Part shown: positions 17,170 to 24,212 of the stretch, piece by piece
How the letters are laid out: each line of letters begins with the position of its first letter
How positions within the stretch are numbered: position 1 is the first letter of the stretch
Assembly: GCF_900168685.1 (NCBI RefSeq)
Contig: NZ_FVZN01000011.1
Coordinates: forward strand, 62,001 to 126,000
Reading direction: 5' to 3'
DNA from: Solibacillus isronensis
GTDB lineage: Bacteria > Bacillota > Bacilli > Bacillales_A > Planococcaceae
Length of the DNA stretch: 64,000 nt
Translations under genes and position numbers: made by a program
Notes under the pieces: model-generated
Told to the model about the DNA's origin: nothing
The model's input: the letters and a program-made list of their open reading frames with translations, nothing else
The model's database searches: none

Positions 17170-19038
17170 TTAACTCCCGACCTCTCACACCACCGTACGT
17201 ACGGTTCCGTATACGGCGGTTCAACTAAGATGAATAACGTAAAGTTTCATAACGAACTTGCAGACTTTTCAGCCCTTGGCTCTCCCAATAGGAATTGCCG
17301 AGGGTTCTGTGTAATATGGGGCTATTTGAAATGCGCCAGTACCCTTTTCGGGTATTTCCCCATTCATATGCTTTCCCATAAGGTACTTTTAGGCGAATGA
17401 GATTTCTGACTCTTGTTCGAGGTTTCTTCCAATTCTTCCACAGACACATACGTAGTCTTCGTTTTATCCAACTATCTAATGTTTTAAAGATAGAGTGTGT
17501 ATCCGCTAAAGCAAAATATCCACACCATCCTATTAAATATTGGTTTAACTTTTCGATTCGGTATTCCATGGAATATGGCATCTTACGTGAGGTAATTTCT
17601 CGTATTTTCTTCTTCATTCGGACGAGACTTGATTTCGCAATGCGAACCTTAGGTTCTTTATGAAATGTGAAACTAAACCCTAAGAATTTGCGTTTCCATG
17701 GGCGGTCTACGGCTGATTTCTTTTCATTAACTTTTAAACGAAGTTTTCCTTCGATAAATCGTTGTACGTTCTTCATTACTCGTAATCCTGCACGTTCTGT
17801 TCTCACATAAATATTGCAATCATCTGCGTATCGAACAAATTTAAGTCCACGTTTCTCTAATTCTTTATCTAATTCATCTAACACAATGTTTGAAAGTAAT
17901 GGACTTAAAGGGCCACCTTGTGGTGTTCCTTCTTCTGTACTTGAAACTACTCCATTTATCATGACACCGGCTTGGAGATATTTGCGAATAAGTTTTAATA
18001 ATGGTTTATCTGAAATTCGTTTCGCTAATGTTGCCATTAAACGGTCATGGTTGACCTTGTCAAAGAATTTCTCTAAGTCCATATCAACGACCCATCGGTG
18101 TCCCTCTTTTAGATAGCTTTTCGCTTTTCGGATAGCGTCATGAGCGCTTCGATTTGGGCGAAACCCATAGCTATGATCCGAGAATGTTTGGTCATATTCC
18201 TTTGATAAAATCTGCGAGATGGCTTGTTGAATCAAACGGTCTGTTACGGTTGGAATCCCTAATAAACGCACGCCACCGTCTGGTTTCGGGATTTCGACTC
18301 GACGTACTGGTTGCGGTTCATAGGTTCCATCCAAAATCTTCGATTTAATGGTATCCCAATTTTCGAGGATGTGCTGTCGTAAGGTTTGTACGGGCATCAT
18401 ATCTACTCCATGGCTCCCTTTATTCGCTTCAACTCGCTTTAATGCTTGTATCATGTTTTGCCGTTCCAAAATTTGATTCAACATCACCATTTCGTTCCTT
18501 TCCGTGAATAGCTGTTCTTCTTTTGCCCAACTGGACTACACCCTCCGCAAATACCCTCGTGGGATTCACCACTACTTTCTAAGCGTGAGGTTTCCTCTGT
18601 TTTCTGTGTTCATACATCCAGTTGGAAAGCCAAGGGCTATTCTCTCTTAATCGTTCGGTCCTTCCAAGTAATTCTAGACTTACTTGTACTATGACCTCTG
18701 CTGACTTCTGACAGTTCAGCTACTTGTCACCAAGTAGGTTATGAAGGGTACTTCGCATTTCTGTCAGACCTCCCCGGGTAAGCGCATGCACTTTCACACC
18801 GTCTATCCGCCTCATTTACTCGATATGACCTTCGACAGAAGGAGCTTTGTTTTGTTCAGCAAACTCGCTCAGCCATACCTAGCCTTATATGAGATTCGTG
18901 TTCCTCGGACCGGTGTTTTGCCGCCAGCTTCCTTCAGATTCCGCGTCACCACGGACACCCTTGCTCTTGGCTAACCTCTACTTCTGTCTTCGGGGCTCGG
19001 GACTTGCACCCTATAGTTCATGCGCATGCCGGGCACAC
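17151..19038 (-). mobile_element. Group II intron, bacterial class C
   Basis: About 1.89 kb. The minus-strand 5' end is GTGTGCCCGGCATG at 19038, a typical group II start. The 3' end has a domain V/VI-like tail: CGTATACGG...CCGTACGTACGG followed by GGGAGTTAATCACTCCC with a bulged A and CTACTCGAT. It encodes a class C-type reverse transcriptase without endonuclease domain. The 5' exon is an intrinsic terminator hairpin ending in TTTTTCA, the known preference of class C introns. The 5' boundary is firm, the 3' boundary good to a few bases. Confidence 0.92.
17225..18490 (-). CDS. ltrA: Group II intron reverse transcriptase/maturase (class C)
   Basis: Intron-encoded protein of 421 aa that splices the intron RNA and copies it into DNA. 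RT blocks in order: PVRRVEIPKPDGGVRLLGIPT (61-81), YGFRPNRSAHDAI (108-120), VVDMDLEKFFDKVNHD (134-149), EGTPQGGPLSPLLSNI (187-202) and the YADD active site (221-224). The maturase/thumb X domain follows (about 300-400). The protein ends without a DNA-binding/HNH endonuclease region, normal for class C. ATG behind AAAGGAACGAA. No frameshift or stop disrupts it, so the intron may still be mobile. Confidence 0.95.
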   Translation of the reverse strand: MVMLNQILERQNMIQALKRVEANKGSHGVDMMPVQTLRQHILENWDTIKSKILDGTYEPQPVRRVEIPKPDGGVRLLGIPTVTDRLIQQAISQILSKEYDQTFSDHSYGFRPNRSAHDAIRKAKSYLKEGHRWVVDMDLEKFFDKVNHDRLMATLAKRISDKPLLKLIRKYLQAGVMINGVVSSTEEGTPQGGPLSPLLSNIVLDELDKELEKRGLKFVRYADDCNIYVRTERAGLRVMKNVQRFIEGKLRLKVNEKKSAVDRPWKRKFLGFSFTFHKEPKVRIAKSSLVRMKKKIREITSRKMPYSMEYRIEKLNQYLIGWCGYFALADTHSIFKTLDSWIKRRLRMCLWKNWKKPRTRVRNLIRLKVPYGKAYEWGNTRKGYWRISNSPILHRTLGNSYWESQGLKSLQVRYETLRYSS

Positions 19039-19040
19039 TG

Positions 19041-19075
19041 AAAAAGGGTAGCGACATTTTGTCGCTACCCTTTTT
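19041..19075. terminator. Terminator of the ECF sigma operon and intron target
   Basis: Near-symmetric hairpin AAAAAGGGTAGCGAC/GTCGCTACCCTTTTT, able to act in both directions. It ends the minus-strand sigma operon and forms the 5' exon of the group II intron. Confidence 0.93.
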
Positions 19076-19076
19076 G

Positions 19077-20153
19077 CTACATTCCCCACTGCCAGATGCC
19101 AGTCGGATCTTTATACATTTTAAACACATATTCTCCTACAGCTTCACGGTCATACTGGTAGCGTATTTCCACTTCTGTATCGGATAAATACGTAACATTT
19201 CGGTAGGAAGCTTCCAAAAACAGTTCGCCCAATCGGTTCGAATGTGTAAATGGAGTATCACTTGCCGATAATCTTTTACTAATTGACCCATCTCCAAAAA
19301 TTTGATCATACAAATAAAGATCAAAATATTGTTCTGGTGTATAGTCATTTTCTAACTCAAAATAAATTGATGCTGTTGTACTTTGCTCTGCCAATGCTAC
19401 GACTTCCCCGTAAATTTTATGCACAGCGGTAATTGTACCTGCCTGCATAGTATTTTCTGCCGGGAAATGATTTACCAAAAAGTATTCACGCGCATTTAAT
19501 AACTGATCGTAGCCTCCTGCAATCGTGTTGCCGTTGTCCTCATACAATTCCTTTAATTCCGATCTTACAGGCTTCCCATTTACCGTTAACTTGCCGTCCT
19601 GCAAAACGACACGGTCTCCTGGTACAGCGACTACTTCATAATAGGCGTTTTCGTAAATTGGTAAATGACTGCTCGTATTTGTCATCGTTCGTACTACATC
19701 GCCAGCTTCGTATACGGCTTCATCAAATAAATTTTCCTGACGTTCTATTACTGTATGGTAAAGTCCCTTTTTCCCTGCAAGTGTAAAGGTTTCTTTATCT
19801 ACATATTGTAAATCCGATAATTGTTCTAGCACTGGTAGCTGTGCAAAGGAATCATAATCGATTGTTGATAATTGCTTCTGTTTTTGAAGAGTAGCAATTT
19901 CCGCTAAATCATCAAGCGGATCATAAGGGGCACCCCGCCCTTCGTTTCCCGAATTCTGCGTAAAAGGAACGGCCGTCATAAATAGGAATACCGCAACTGC
20001 TGCAACAGCTGCCGTCACTAATTGAACATGCCATGAACGTTTCTGTTTTCGGGGGGTCGGAGTCATTTCGGATTTCACACGCTGCTTAATACGACTTTCC
20101 TGCATGCGTGTATCACCCATCATTTCATCCAGTTGTTTTTTTAATGGATCCAT
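19077..20153 (-). CDS. Anti-sigma-factor-like membrane protein with S26 peptidase-like exterior
   Basis: Membrane protein of 358 aa directly after the ECF sigma gene, the usual place of an anti-sigma factor. A basic cytoplasmic segment of about 43 residues, one membrane helix (about 44-62), then an extracellular domain. Its middle resembles type I signal peptidase: YYEVVAVPGDRVVLQDGKLTVNGKPV fits box D and the following NAREYFLVNHFP...KIYGEVVAL fits the box E strand region. The catalytic Lys of the KRV-type motif is replaced, and no SMEPT serine motif is seen, so it is probably a non-catalytic sensor (inference). ATG behind GGAGGAATGATGC; 3 bp after the sigma stop. Confidence 0.75.
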   Translation of the reverse strand: MDPLKKQLDEMMGDTRMQESRIKQRVKSEMTPTPRKQKRSWHVQLVTAAVAAVAVFLFMTAVPFTQNSGNEGRGAPYDPLDDLAEIATLQKQKQLSTIDYDSFAQLPVLEQLSDLQYVDKETFTLAGKKGLYHTVIERQENLFDEAVYEAGDVVRTMTNTSSHLPIYENAYYEVVAVPGDRVVLQDGKLTVNGKPVRSELKELYEDNGNTIAGGYDQLLNAREYFLVNHFPAENTMQAGTITAVHKIYGEVVALAEQSTTASIYFELENDYTPEQYFDLYLYDQIFGDGSISKRLSASDTPFTHSNRLGELFLEASYRNVTYLSDTEVEIRYQYDREAVGEYVFKMYKDPTGIWQWGM

Positions 20154-20156
20154 GCA

Positions 20157-20651
20157 TCATTCCTCCAATCCCTCTTCGTTAAAAAACTCTTTCAATTGTT
20201 GCTTTGCCCGACGCAAACGTGTTTTCACCGTATTTTCATTCAGCTGTAAATACAATGCAATATCGGCAATGGACTGTTCGTCATAGTAAAATAAAATGAG
20301 CGGCTCACGATATTTCAGTGGTAGCTGGAATAACTTCTGTTCAAGTGATGCAAGATGCTCTTTTTGTATGACCTCTTCGTCCGTCCCTTTCGTTTGAGCA
20401 AAGATCGTTTCAAAAACGACATCCTTTTTATGCTTCCATGAGCGTAAATAATCTTTTGCGCGATTGGCTGTCATTTTTGTTAAATACGTTTTCAATGACG
20501 ACTCATTGCGAAACTGGTCGCTCTTTTGAAAGTATGTTACAAACACTTCCTGTACGATGTCCTCGGCGGTAGCCCAATTTTTAACGTACAAATAAGCGAT
20601 GCGTACTAAATAACGCGTGTGCTCATCAACAATTGCATCAAATTCTCTCAT
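20157..20651 (-). CDS. ECF-family RNA polymerase sigma factor
   Basis: Sigma-70 family, group 4, 164 aa. Region 2 includes YLVRIAYLYVKNWATAEDIVQEVFVTYFQK (about 14-43) and region 4 the QLPLKYREPLILFYYDEQSIADIALYLQLNENTVKTRLRRAKQQLKEF helix-turn-helix (about 108-155). It is most like SigM/SigV-type envelope stress factors of Bacillales. It sits between a polysaccharide deacetylase gene (stop 27 bp upstream of its start) and the anti-sigma-like gene (3 bp). An ECF-type promoter, TGAAAC-N16-CGTCTG, precedes the deacetylase gene, which suggests autoregulation of the three-gene operon. Confidence 0.92.
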   Translation of the reverse strand: MREFDAIVDEHTRYLVRIAYLYVKNWATAEDIVQEVFVTYFQKSDQFRNESSLKTYLTKMTANRAKDYLRSWKHKKDVVFETIFAQTKGTDEEVIQKEHLASLEQKLFQLPLKYREPLILFYYDEQSIADIALYLQLNENTVKTRLRRAKQQLKEFFNEEGLEE

Positions 20652-20677
20652 GTAACGATTTACACCTTCTTATATCT

Positions 20678-21955
20678 TTAAGACCAGTCCACCCCCTTTA
20701 CAAAGGACGTGAACTGTTCAAATGTTTTATTTTCCGTCATGCCGAAACGATTAACCTCATAATTTGATTGCTGCATATTAGCATAGCCTTCATTTGTCGT
20801 AAAACCGATTAACAGTCCTACTTCCTTCATCGCTGCGATCATATCTTCATCGTAATGACCAAATGGATACGCTAAAGAAGTCGCATTTGTCAGCATGTTA
20901 ACATTTTGCTGCAAATCCCTCGCAATGTCAGCAGATGACAGCTCTAATGCAATTCCTGCCCCATTTTTGAACTGATGCAAGTTATGTGTATGCGCTTCGT
21001 ACTGAAACACGTCCTTCATTTGCTGCATCTCTTCGGCTGTGAAAAATTGAAGCGGTCCTTTGGCGTCAAAAACTTGTTCACCTTCAAATCGCTCTGTACG
21101 AGAAGATATAATATGCTGTACCGCAGAAAATCCATGTTCCTTTAATATTGGGTAAGCATAGACCTTTGTCGATAATAAACCATCATCAAATGTAATGAGT
21201 ATTGAATTAACCGGTATAATTTGGCGACCTTCCAAATAATCATAAAGCTGTGTTGTCGAAATTGTAGTAAATTGTTCTTCATCTAAAAAGGCCATTTGCT
21301 GTTCAAATGATTGTACAGAAACCGTACTAGCATTTGTCACCATTTCTTCTTTCGGCAAAATATGATGATACACTAAAACTGGAATTCCTTCATCTATTTC
21401 AACTGATTTTTTATGTATATAACCGGCACGTTCCCCTACTTTTATGACAAACCAACCATCACTCTCCCCCACGATCGGGTAACGAAATCCCTGTGAAAGC
21501 TGCAGCAACACACTGCTCTTAAGGTTTTTTTCTTCATATACATTTACCTGTTCTGTCGTTTTAATCGAATTTGTTACTTCTGTATTTACTAACGTCTCAA
21601 GCGGACGTTTTTCTACAGTGGCACTGCCCTTTTTAATAAAAGCTGAAATTTTCCCGAATCGCAGTTCATAATAAAGTTCATCTTCCCCTACGATCGCGAA
21701 TGAAGTATTCGGATGAACAACTCCAACTTCAGTAAGCGCATTTCCTTTTATATAAATCGGCTGTTCCTCATTCAGGACTATAACTTTTTCAAATAGATGT
21801 GTAGCTTGCTCTATTTGGGTTCCGTTTTCTACACCTGCAATATCCTTTTCATTTGCAACTGCACGTTCAATCTTTTCACTTGAACCTCTATATTCAATTG
21901 TCAGGAATAATACGCATAATGCGATAAACCCTACAGCAATTAACTTTTTCATCAT
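20678..21955 (-). CDS. Exported polysaccharide deacetylase with SH3-like domains
   Basis: Exported or membrane-anchored enzyme of 425 aa. N-terminal signal-anchor (KKLIAVGFIALCVLFLTI), two SH3-like stretches (about 60-115 and 130-185, ending VGERAGYIHKKSV), then the NodB deacetylase domain from about 195: IPVLVYHHILP, metal site TFDDGLLSTK with paired Asp, EAHTHNLHQ supplying the two metal His, and LAYPFGHYDEDMI. It likely deacetylates peptidoglycan or another wall glycan. It is the first gene of the operon with the ECF sigma and anti-sigma-like genes and carries the ECF promoter 35 bp upstream, so it is probably a direct stress-response target. Confidence 0.88.
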   Translation of the reverse strand: MMKKLIAVGFIALCVLFLTIEYRGSSEKIERAVANEKDIAGVENGTQIEQATHLFEKVIVLNEEQPIYIKGNALTEVGVVHPNTSFAIVGEDELYYELRFGKISAFIKKGSATVEKRPLETLVNTEVTNSIKTTEQVNVYEEKNLKSSVLLQLSQGFRYPIVGESDGWFVIKVGERAGYIHKKSVEIDEGIPVLVYHHILPKEEMVTNASTVSVQSFEQQMAFLDEEQFTTISTTQLYDYLEGRQIIPVNSILITFDDGLLSTKVYAYPILKEHGFSAVQHIISSRTERFEGEQVFDAKGPLQFFTAEEMQQMKDVFQYEAHTHNLHQFKNGAGIALELSSADIARDLQQNVNMLTNATSLAYPFGHYDEDMIAAMKEVGLLIGFTTNEGYANMQQSNYEVNRFGMTENKTFEQFTSFVKGVDWS

Positions 21956-21989
21956 TTCCTCCGCCTATGTTTTTTGCTTAAGCAACGTA

Positions 21990-22017
21990 CAGACGGAGAA
22001 ATTCAAAATAAGTTTCA
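21990..22017 (-). promoter_or_regulatory. ECF-type promoter of the deacetylase-sigma-anti-sigma operon
   Basis: Minus strand: TGAAAC (22017-22012), exactly 16 bp, then CGTCTG (21995-21990). This fits the sigma-W/M/X class of Bacillus ECF promoters (TGAAAC-N16-CGTC) and lies about 35 bp upstream of the start codon. Confidence 0.85.
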
Positions 22018-22045
22018 AAAAAGTTTTAGAAATTTTTTTGCACAC

Positions 22046-22075
22046 AAAAATACCCGTATCTGTAAGCGACACGGG
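22046..22075 (-). terminator. Intrinsic terminator upstream of the ECF operon
   Basis: Eight-base stem CCCGTGTC/GATACGGG with one G-U pair, 7-nt loop and TATTTTTG on the minus strand. It would stop any read-through of the candidate sRNA before the ECF promoter. Confidence 0.7.
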
Positions 22076-22126
22076 CAATGGGTCTCCCAACAATGGAAGA
22101 AAAACTAGAAGAAAAATATAAAGGGT

Positions 22127-22269
22127 GAAAAACTCAGTGTCTGACACACTGTCAAACTTACATTCTAAATGAGGGGGTTTAGAACGCTATGGCTGAGCTA
22201 ACAAACTCCTGGAGAAAAGTTGTTAGCTCAGACTTATTTGTACTGTATTACAAATAAGCTCTTGCTACA
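22127..22269 (-). ncRNA. Candidate Fur-controlled sRNA (FsrA-like design)
   Basis: About 142 nt transcribed to the left from the Fur-box promoter. In order: hairpin CTTATTTGT/ACAAATAAG (22258-22233), hairpin CTGAGCTAACAA/TTGTTAGCTCAG (22231-22193), hairpin TTCTAAA/TTTAGAA exposing loop CCCCCTCA (22184-22163), and terminator CAGTGT/ACACTG followed by AGTTTTT (22151-22128). No translatable frame with a ribosome site is seen. A C-rich loop under Fur control recalls B. subtilis FsrA. Homology to FsrA cannot be shown from sequence alone here. Confidence 0.7.
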
Positions 22270-22275
22270 GTTATA

Positions 22276-22304
22276 ATGATAATGATTATCAGTATCATTG
22301 TCAA
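22276..22304 (-). promoter_or_regulatory. Sigma-A promoter overlapped by a perfect Fur box
   Basis: Minus strand TTGACA (22304-22299), a 17-bp spacer and TATCAT (22281-22276). The perfect 7-1-7 inverted repeat TGATAATGATTATCA covers 22277-22291, spanning the spacer and the -10 box, the expected arrangement for repression by Fur with iron. Confidence 0.88.
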
Positions 22305-22323
22305 CCTATTTCCAATAATCTTT

Positions 22324-22752
22324 TTAAGAATTTTTTAGTGAACGACGATATTGGTACTGTTTGTATTGGAATACCATAAAGCAGCCGATACAAAAGCCTA
22401 AAATTGCTACAAATGATGCGACTGCCACCATAATCGTAAAGCTGTATGCAACAACCGGCCAGTTAAAGGCAAACCCTACTATTCCTCCTGCCAGACAAAT
22501 GCTAGCAATCGCTGAATTGAACTTTTGCTGTCCAATATCTTCAGGAATATACGATTTGATGTCTTTCGTTAAAAATATTTTCGCAAAGCGCATAATTGGA
22601 TTAAACCCGGTGAAAATCCCAAGTAAATTTGCAATTAACGGAATCGCCAAAATCCAGTACTGCCCTGTCACCCATGTGATAACGACTGATAAAAATATAA
22701 CCCACTGATTTACACGAACTAATGGTCTTGGTATAGAAATCGGTTTTGTCAT
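22324..22752 (-). CDS. DUF4395 family membrane protein
   Basis: A 142-aa protein with about four membrane helices and the DUF4395 pattern: IPRPLVRVNQWVIFLSVV at the N-terminus, FNPIMRFAKI after the second helix, and the C-terminal FCIGCFMVFQYKQ with the two-cysteine GC/CIGC element typical of the family. The function of DUF4395 proteins is unknown. The start is the ATG behind AAAGGTTGG; an in-frame TTG three codons earlier overlaps the ribosome site. It diverges from the FhuF-like gene, and its 3' end abuts the Fur-controlled sRNA promoter. Confidence 0.85.
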   Translation of the reverse strand: MTKPISIPRPLVRVNQWVIFLSVVITWVTGQYWILAIPLIANLLGIFTGFNPIMRFAKIFLTKDIKSYIPEDIGQQKFNSAIASICLAGGIVGFAFNWPVVAYSFTIMVAVASFVAILGFCIGCFMVFQYKQYQYRRSLKNS

Positions 22753-22859
22753 TAAAACCAACCTTTCTTATATGTTTTATTCATTTTAGCGTTTTTCACC
22801 TCGTTTGGGAAGAGAAATGGTATAGTAAATATAAATATTTTTTTAGAAAAGGTGATACG

Positions 22860-23570
22860 ATGCCTGCACTTTCTTATGATCAAGTACGACAATTAAATTC
22901 CTATAGTATTTTTACCGAAGAACCTGACCGTCCATTATTTACATTGGCGAATCTACATAAAGACTTCTATTTGACGGATTTCCGCAATTTGATGATGGGT
23001 ATTACGAATGCTGCTACGGAAGCGGCGGCCATTTCCCACTTCGGACGTCGCTACGGCATGTTTGTCGCGATGCAATTTTATATGCTGACGACGTATGATG
23101 AAGTTTGGGACGGCAAGCCGGAAGATCTGCGTTTTGCTATTGTTCAGGAGTTCGGCATTCATACACTCGGGATGTATATAAACCCAAATGATTTCCGCTA
23201 TGTGGAAGATGATGAGCGCGAACGAGTGATGACAGACATTTTATACAAAACATCTGTTGTTATTGGCCAGTTACGGAAAACAACGTCTATTTCGCCTCTG
23301 ACTTTATGGGAAAATATTTTCGGATACATGCTTTGGCACTTCCATACATTACTTGAAAACCCGGCATTGGCTGACCGCGCTTTCGAGGACCTGGACATGC
23401 TCGAAGATAAAAATGTTTGGCGTTACTTCTCGGACAAATCGTTGTTTTTAAATTATACAGGCGGAAAAAGCCCTTCTGCTCTCATCAATCAGCCCGTTCG
23501 CAAAAGCTGCTGTTTCTCAAAAGACATCCCCGGCTTAATGGCTTGCGGATTTTGCCCGATGAAAAAATAG
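22860..23570 (+). CDS. FhuF-like ferric siderophore reductase
   Basis: A 236-aa protein whose C-terminus is the FhuF-type [2Fe-2S] signature: Cys217-Cys218, ten residues, Cys229, two residues, Cys232 (KSCC...CGFC). FhuF proteins reduce Fe(III) in hydroxamate siderophores in the cytoplasm. The upstream part is helical with HFGRRYGMFVAMQFY and GYMLWHFHTLLEN, as in FhuF/IucA-like folds. The start is the ATG behind AAAAGGTGATACG; a longer frame to 22746 is not supported. No clear Fur box was seen in its own short leader, but one lies about 570 bp away on the other side of the DUF4395 gene. Confidence 0.85.
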   Translation: MPALSYDQVRQLNSYSIFTEEPDRPLFTLANLHKDFYLTDFRNLMMGITNAATEAAAISHFGRRYGMFVAMQFYMLTTYDEVWDGKPEDLRFAIVQEFGIHTLGMYINPNDFRYVEDDERERVMTDILYKTSVVIGQLRKTTSISPLTLWENIFGYMLWHFHTLLENPALADRAFEDLDMLEDKNVWRYFSDKSLFLNYTGGKSPSALINQPVRKSCCFSKDIPGLMACGFCPMKK

Positions 23571-23582
23571 GGTTTCGTTTTA

Positions 23583-23610
23583 AGTGCCGTTGAATCGCGG
23601 CACTTTTTTT
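23583..23610 (+). terminator. Terminator of the FhuF-like gene
   Basis: AGTGCCG/CGGCACT stem with 8-nt loop and seven T, 12 bp after the stop codon. Confidence 0.9.
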
Positions 23611-23637
23611 GTTTGGCCGGGTTTACTGGGGTCAAGT

Positions 23638-24152
23638 TTTCTAATATCTGGTCTGCTTATTCTAATATAATTTGAAAAGTTCTAATAAGTTCCTCATTTT
23701 CTAATAAAGTAAGCCGATGTGCTAATAAGTGGCTGAGATGTTCAAATATAAGTACCAGATCTTCTAATAAGCGTCACCGGTTTTCTAATATACCTTGAAA
23801 AGTTCTAATAAGTTCCTGATTTTCTAATAAAGTAAGCCAATGTTCTAAAAAGTGGCTGAGATGTTCAAATATAAGTACCAGATCTTCTAATAAGCATCCC
23901 CGTCTTTCTAATATCGCTTGAAAAGTTCTAATAAACCGATGACCTTTCAGTAAAGGTCCGATGAACAGTCACAGCTCTTTTTTGCCAGGAGAGATTTTCT
24001 AATATATAGCCCACTTGTTCTAATAAGTTCCTGTTTTTCTAATAAAGTAAGCCAATGTTCTAATAAGTGGCTGAGATGTTCAAATATAAGTATCAGATTT
24101 TCTAATAAGTATCCCCGCTTTTCTAATATCCGGTTCAACTTTTCTAATATCG
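23638..24152. repeat. TTCTAATA array 3, with a 123-bp higher-order repeat
   Basis: The longest array: about 22 motifs between 23641 and 24144 with steps of 19-21 bp and one 71-bp gap (23928-23999) that holds ACCTTT/AAAGGT. A six-motif block is repeated at exactly 123 bp (23682, 23805, 23928) with matching spacers such as AGTTCCT, AAGTAAGCC and GTGGCTGAGATG, and a further block resumes at 24020. It starts after the amidohydrolase terminator and reads TATTAGAA in that gene's direction. Confidence 0.88.
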
Positions 24153-24170
24153 CAGCAAACCACTCGACGC

Positions 24171-24203
24171 AAAAAAACGATGCTACAAACTACATAGCAT
24201 CGC
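24171..24203 (-). terminator. Terminator of the amidohydrolase gene
   Basis: Stem CGATGCTA/TAGCATCG and seven T on the minus strand, directly after the stop codon. Confidence 0.88.
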
Positions 24204-24212
24204 CTTATCATC

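Noticed and set aside
18741-18974. 77-codon frame on the plus strand inside the group II intron
   Set aside because: It lies opposite the structured RNA domains I-III of the intron and has no ribosome site; such frames recur in database entries only because the intron RNA is conserved.
21965-22147. 60-codon minus-strand frame over the sRNA terminator
   Set aside because: Starts inside a terminator stem, crosses a second terminator and the ECF promoter, and has no ribosome site.
22193-22231. Possible tRNA fragment in the sRNA hairpin (GTTAGCTCAG)
   Set aside because: Only the D-arm-like word matches; no acceptor stem, anticodon arm or T-loop is found, and the word is part of a 12-bp hairpin.
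8450-24152. TTCTAATA arrays considered as CRISPR arrays
   Set aside because: The repeated word is only 8 bp and the step about 21 bp, far below CRISPR repeat and spacer sizes, and no cas genes are present.
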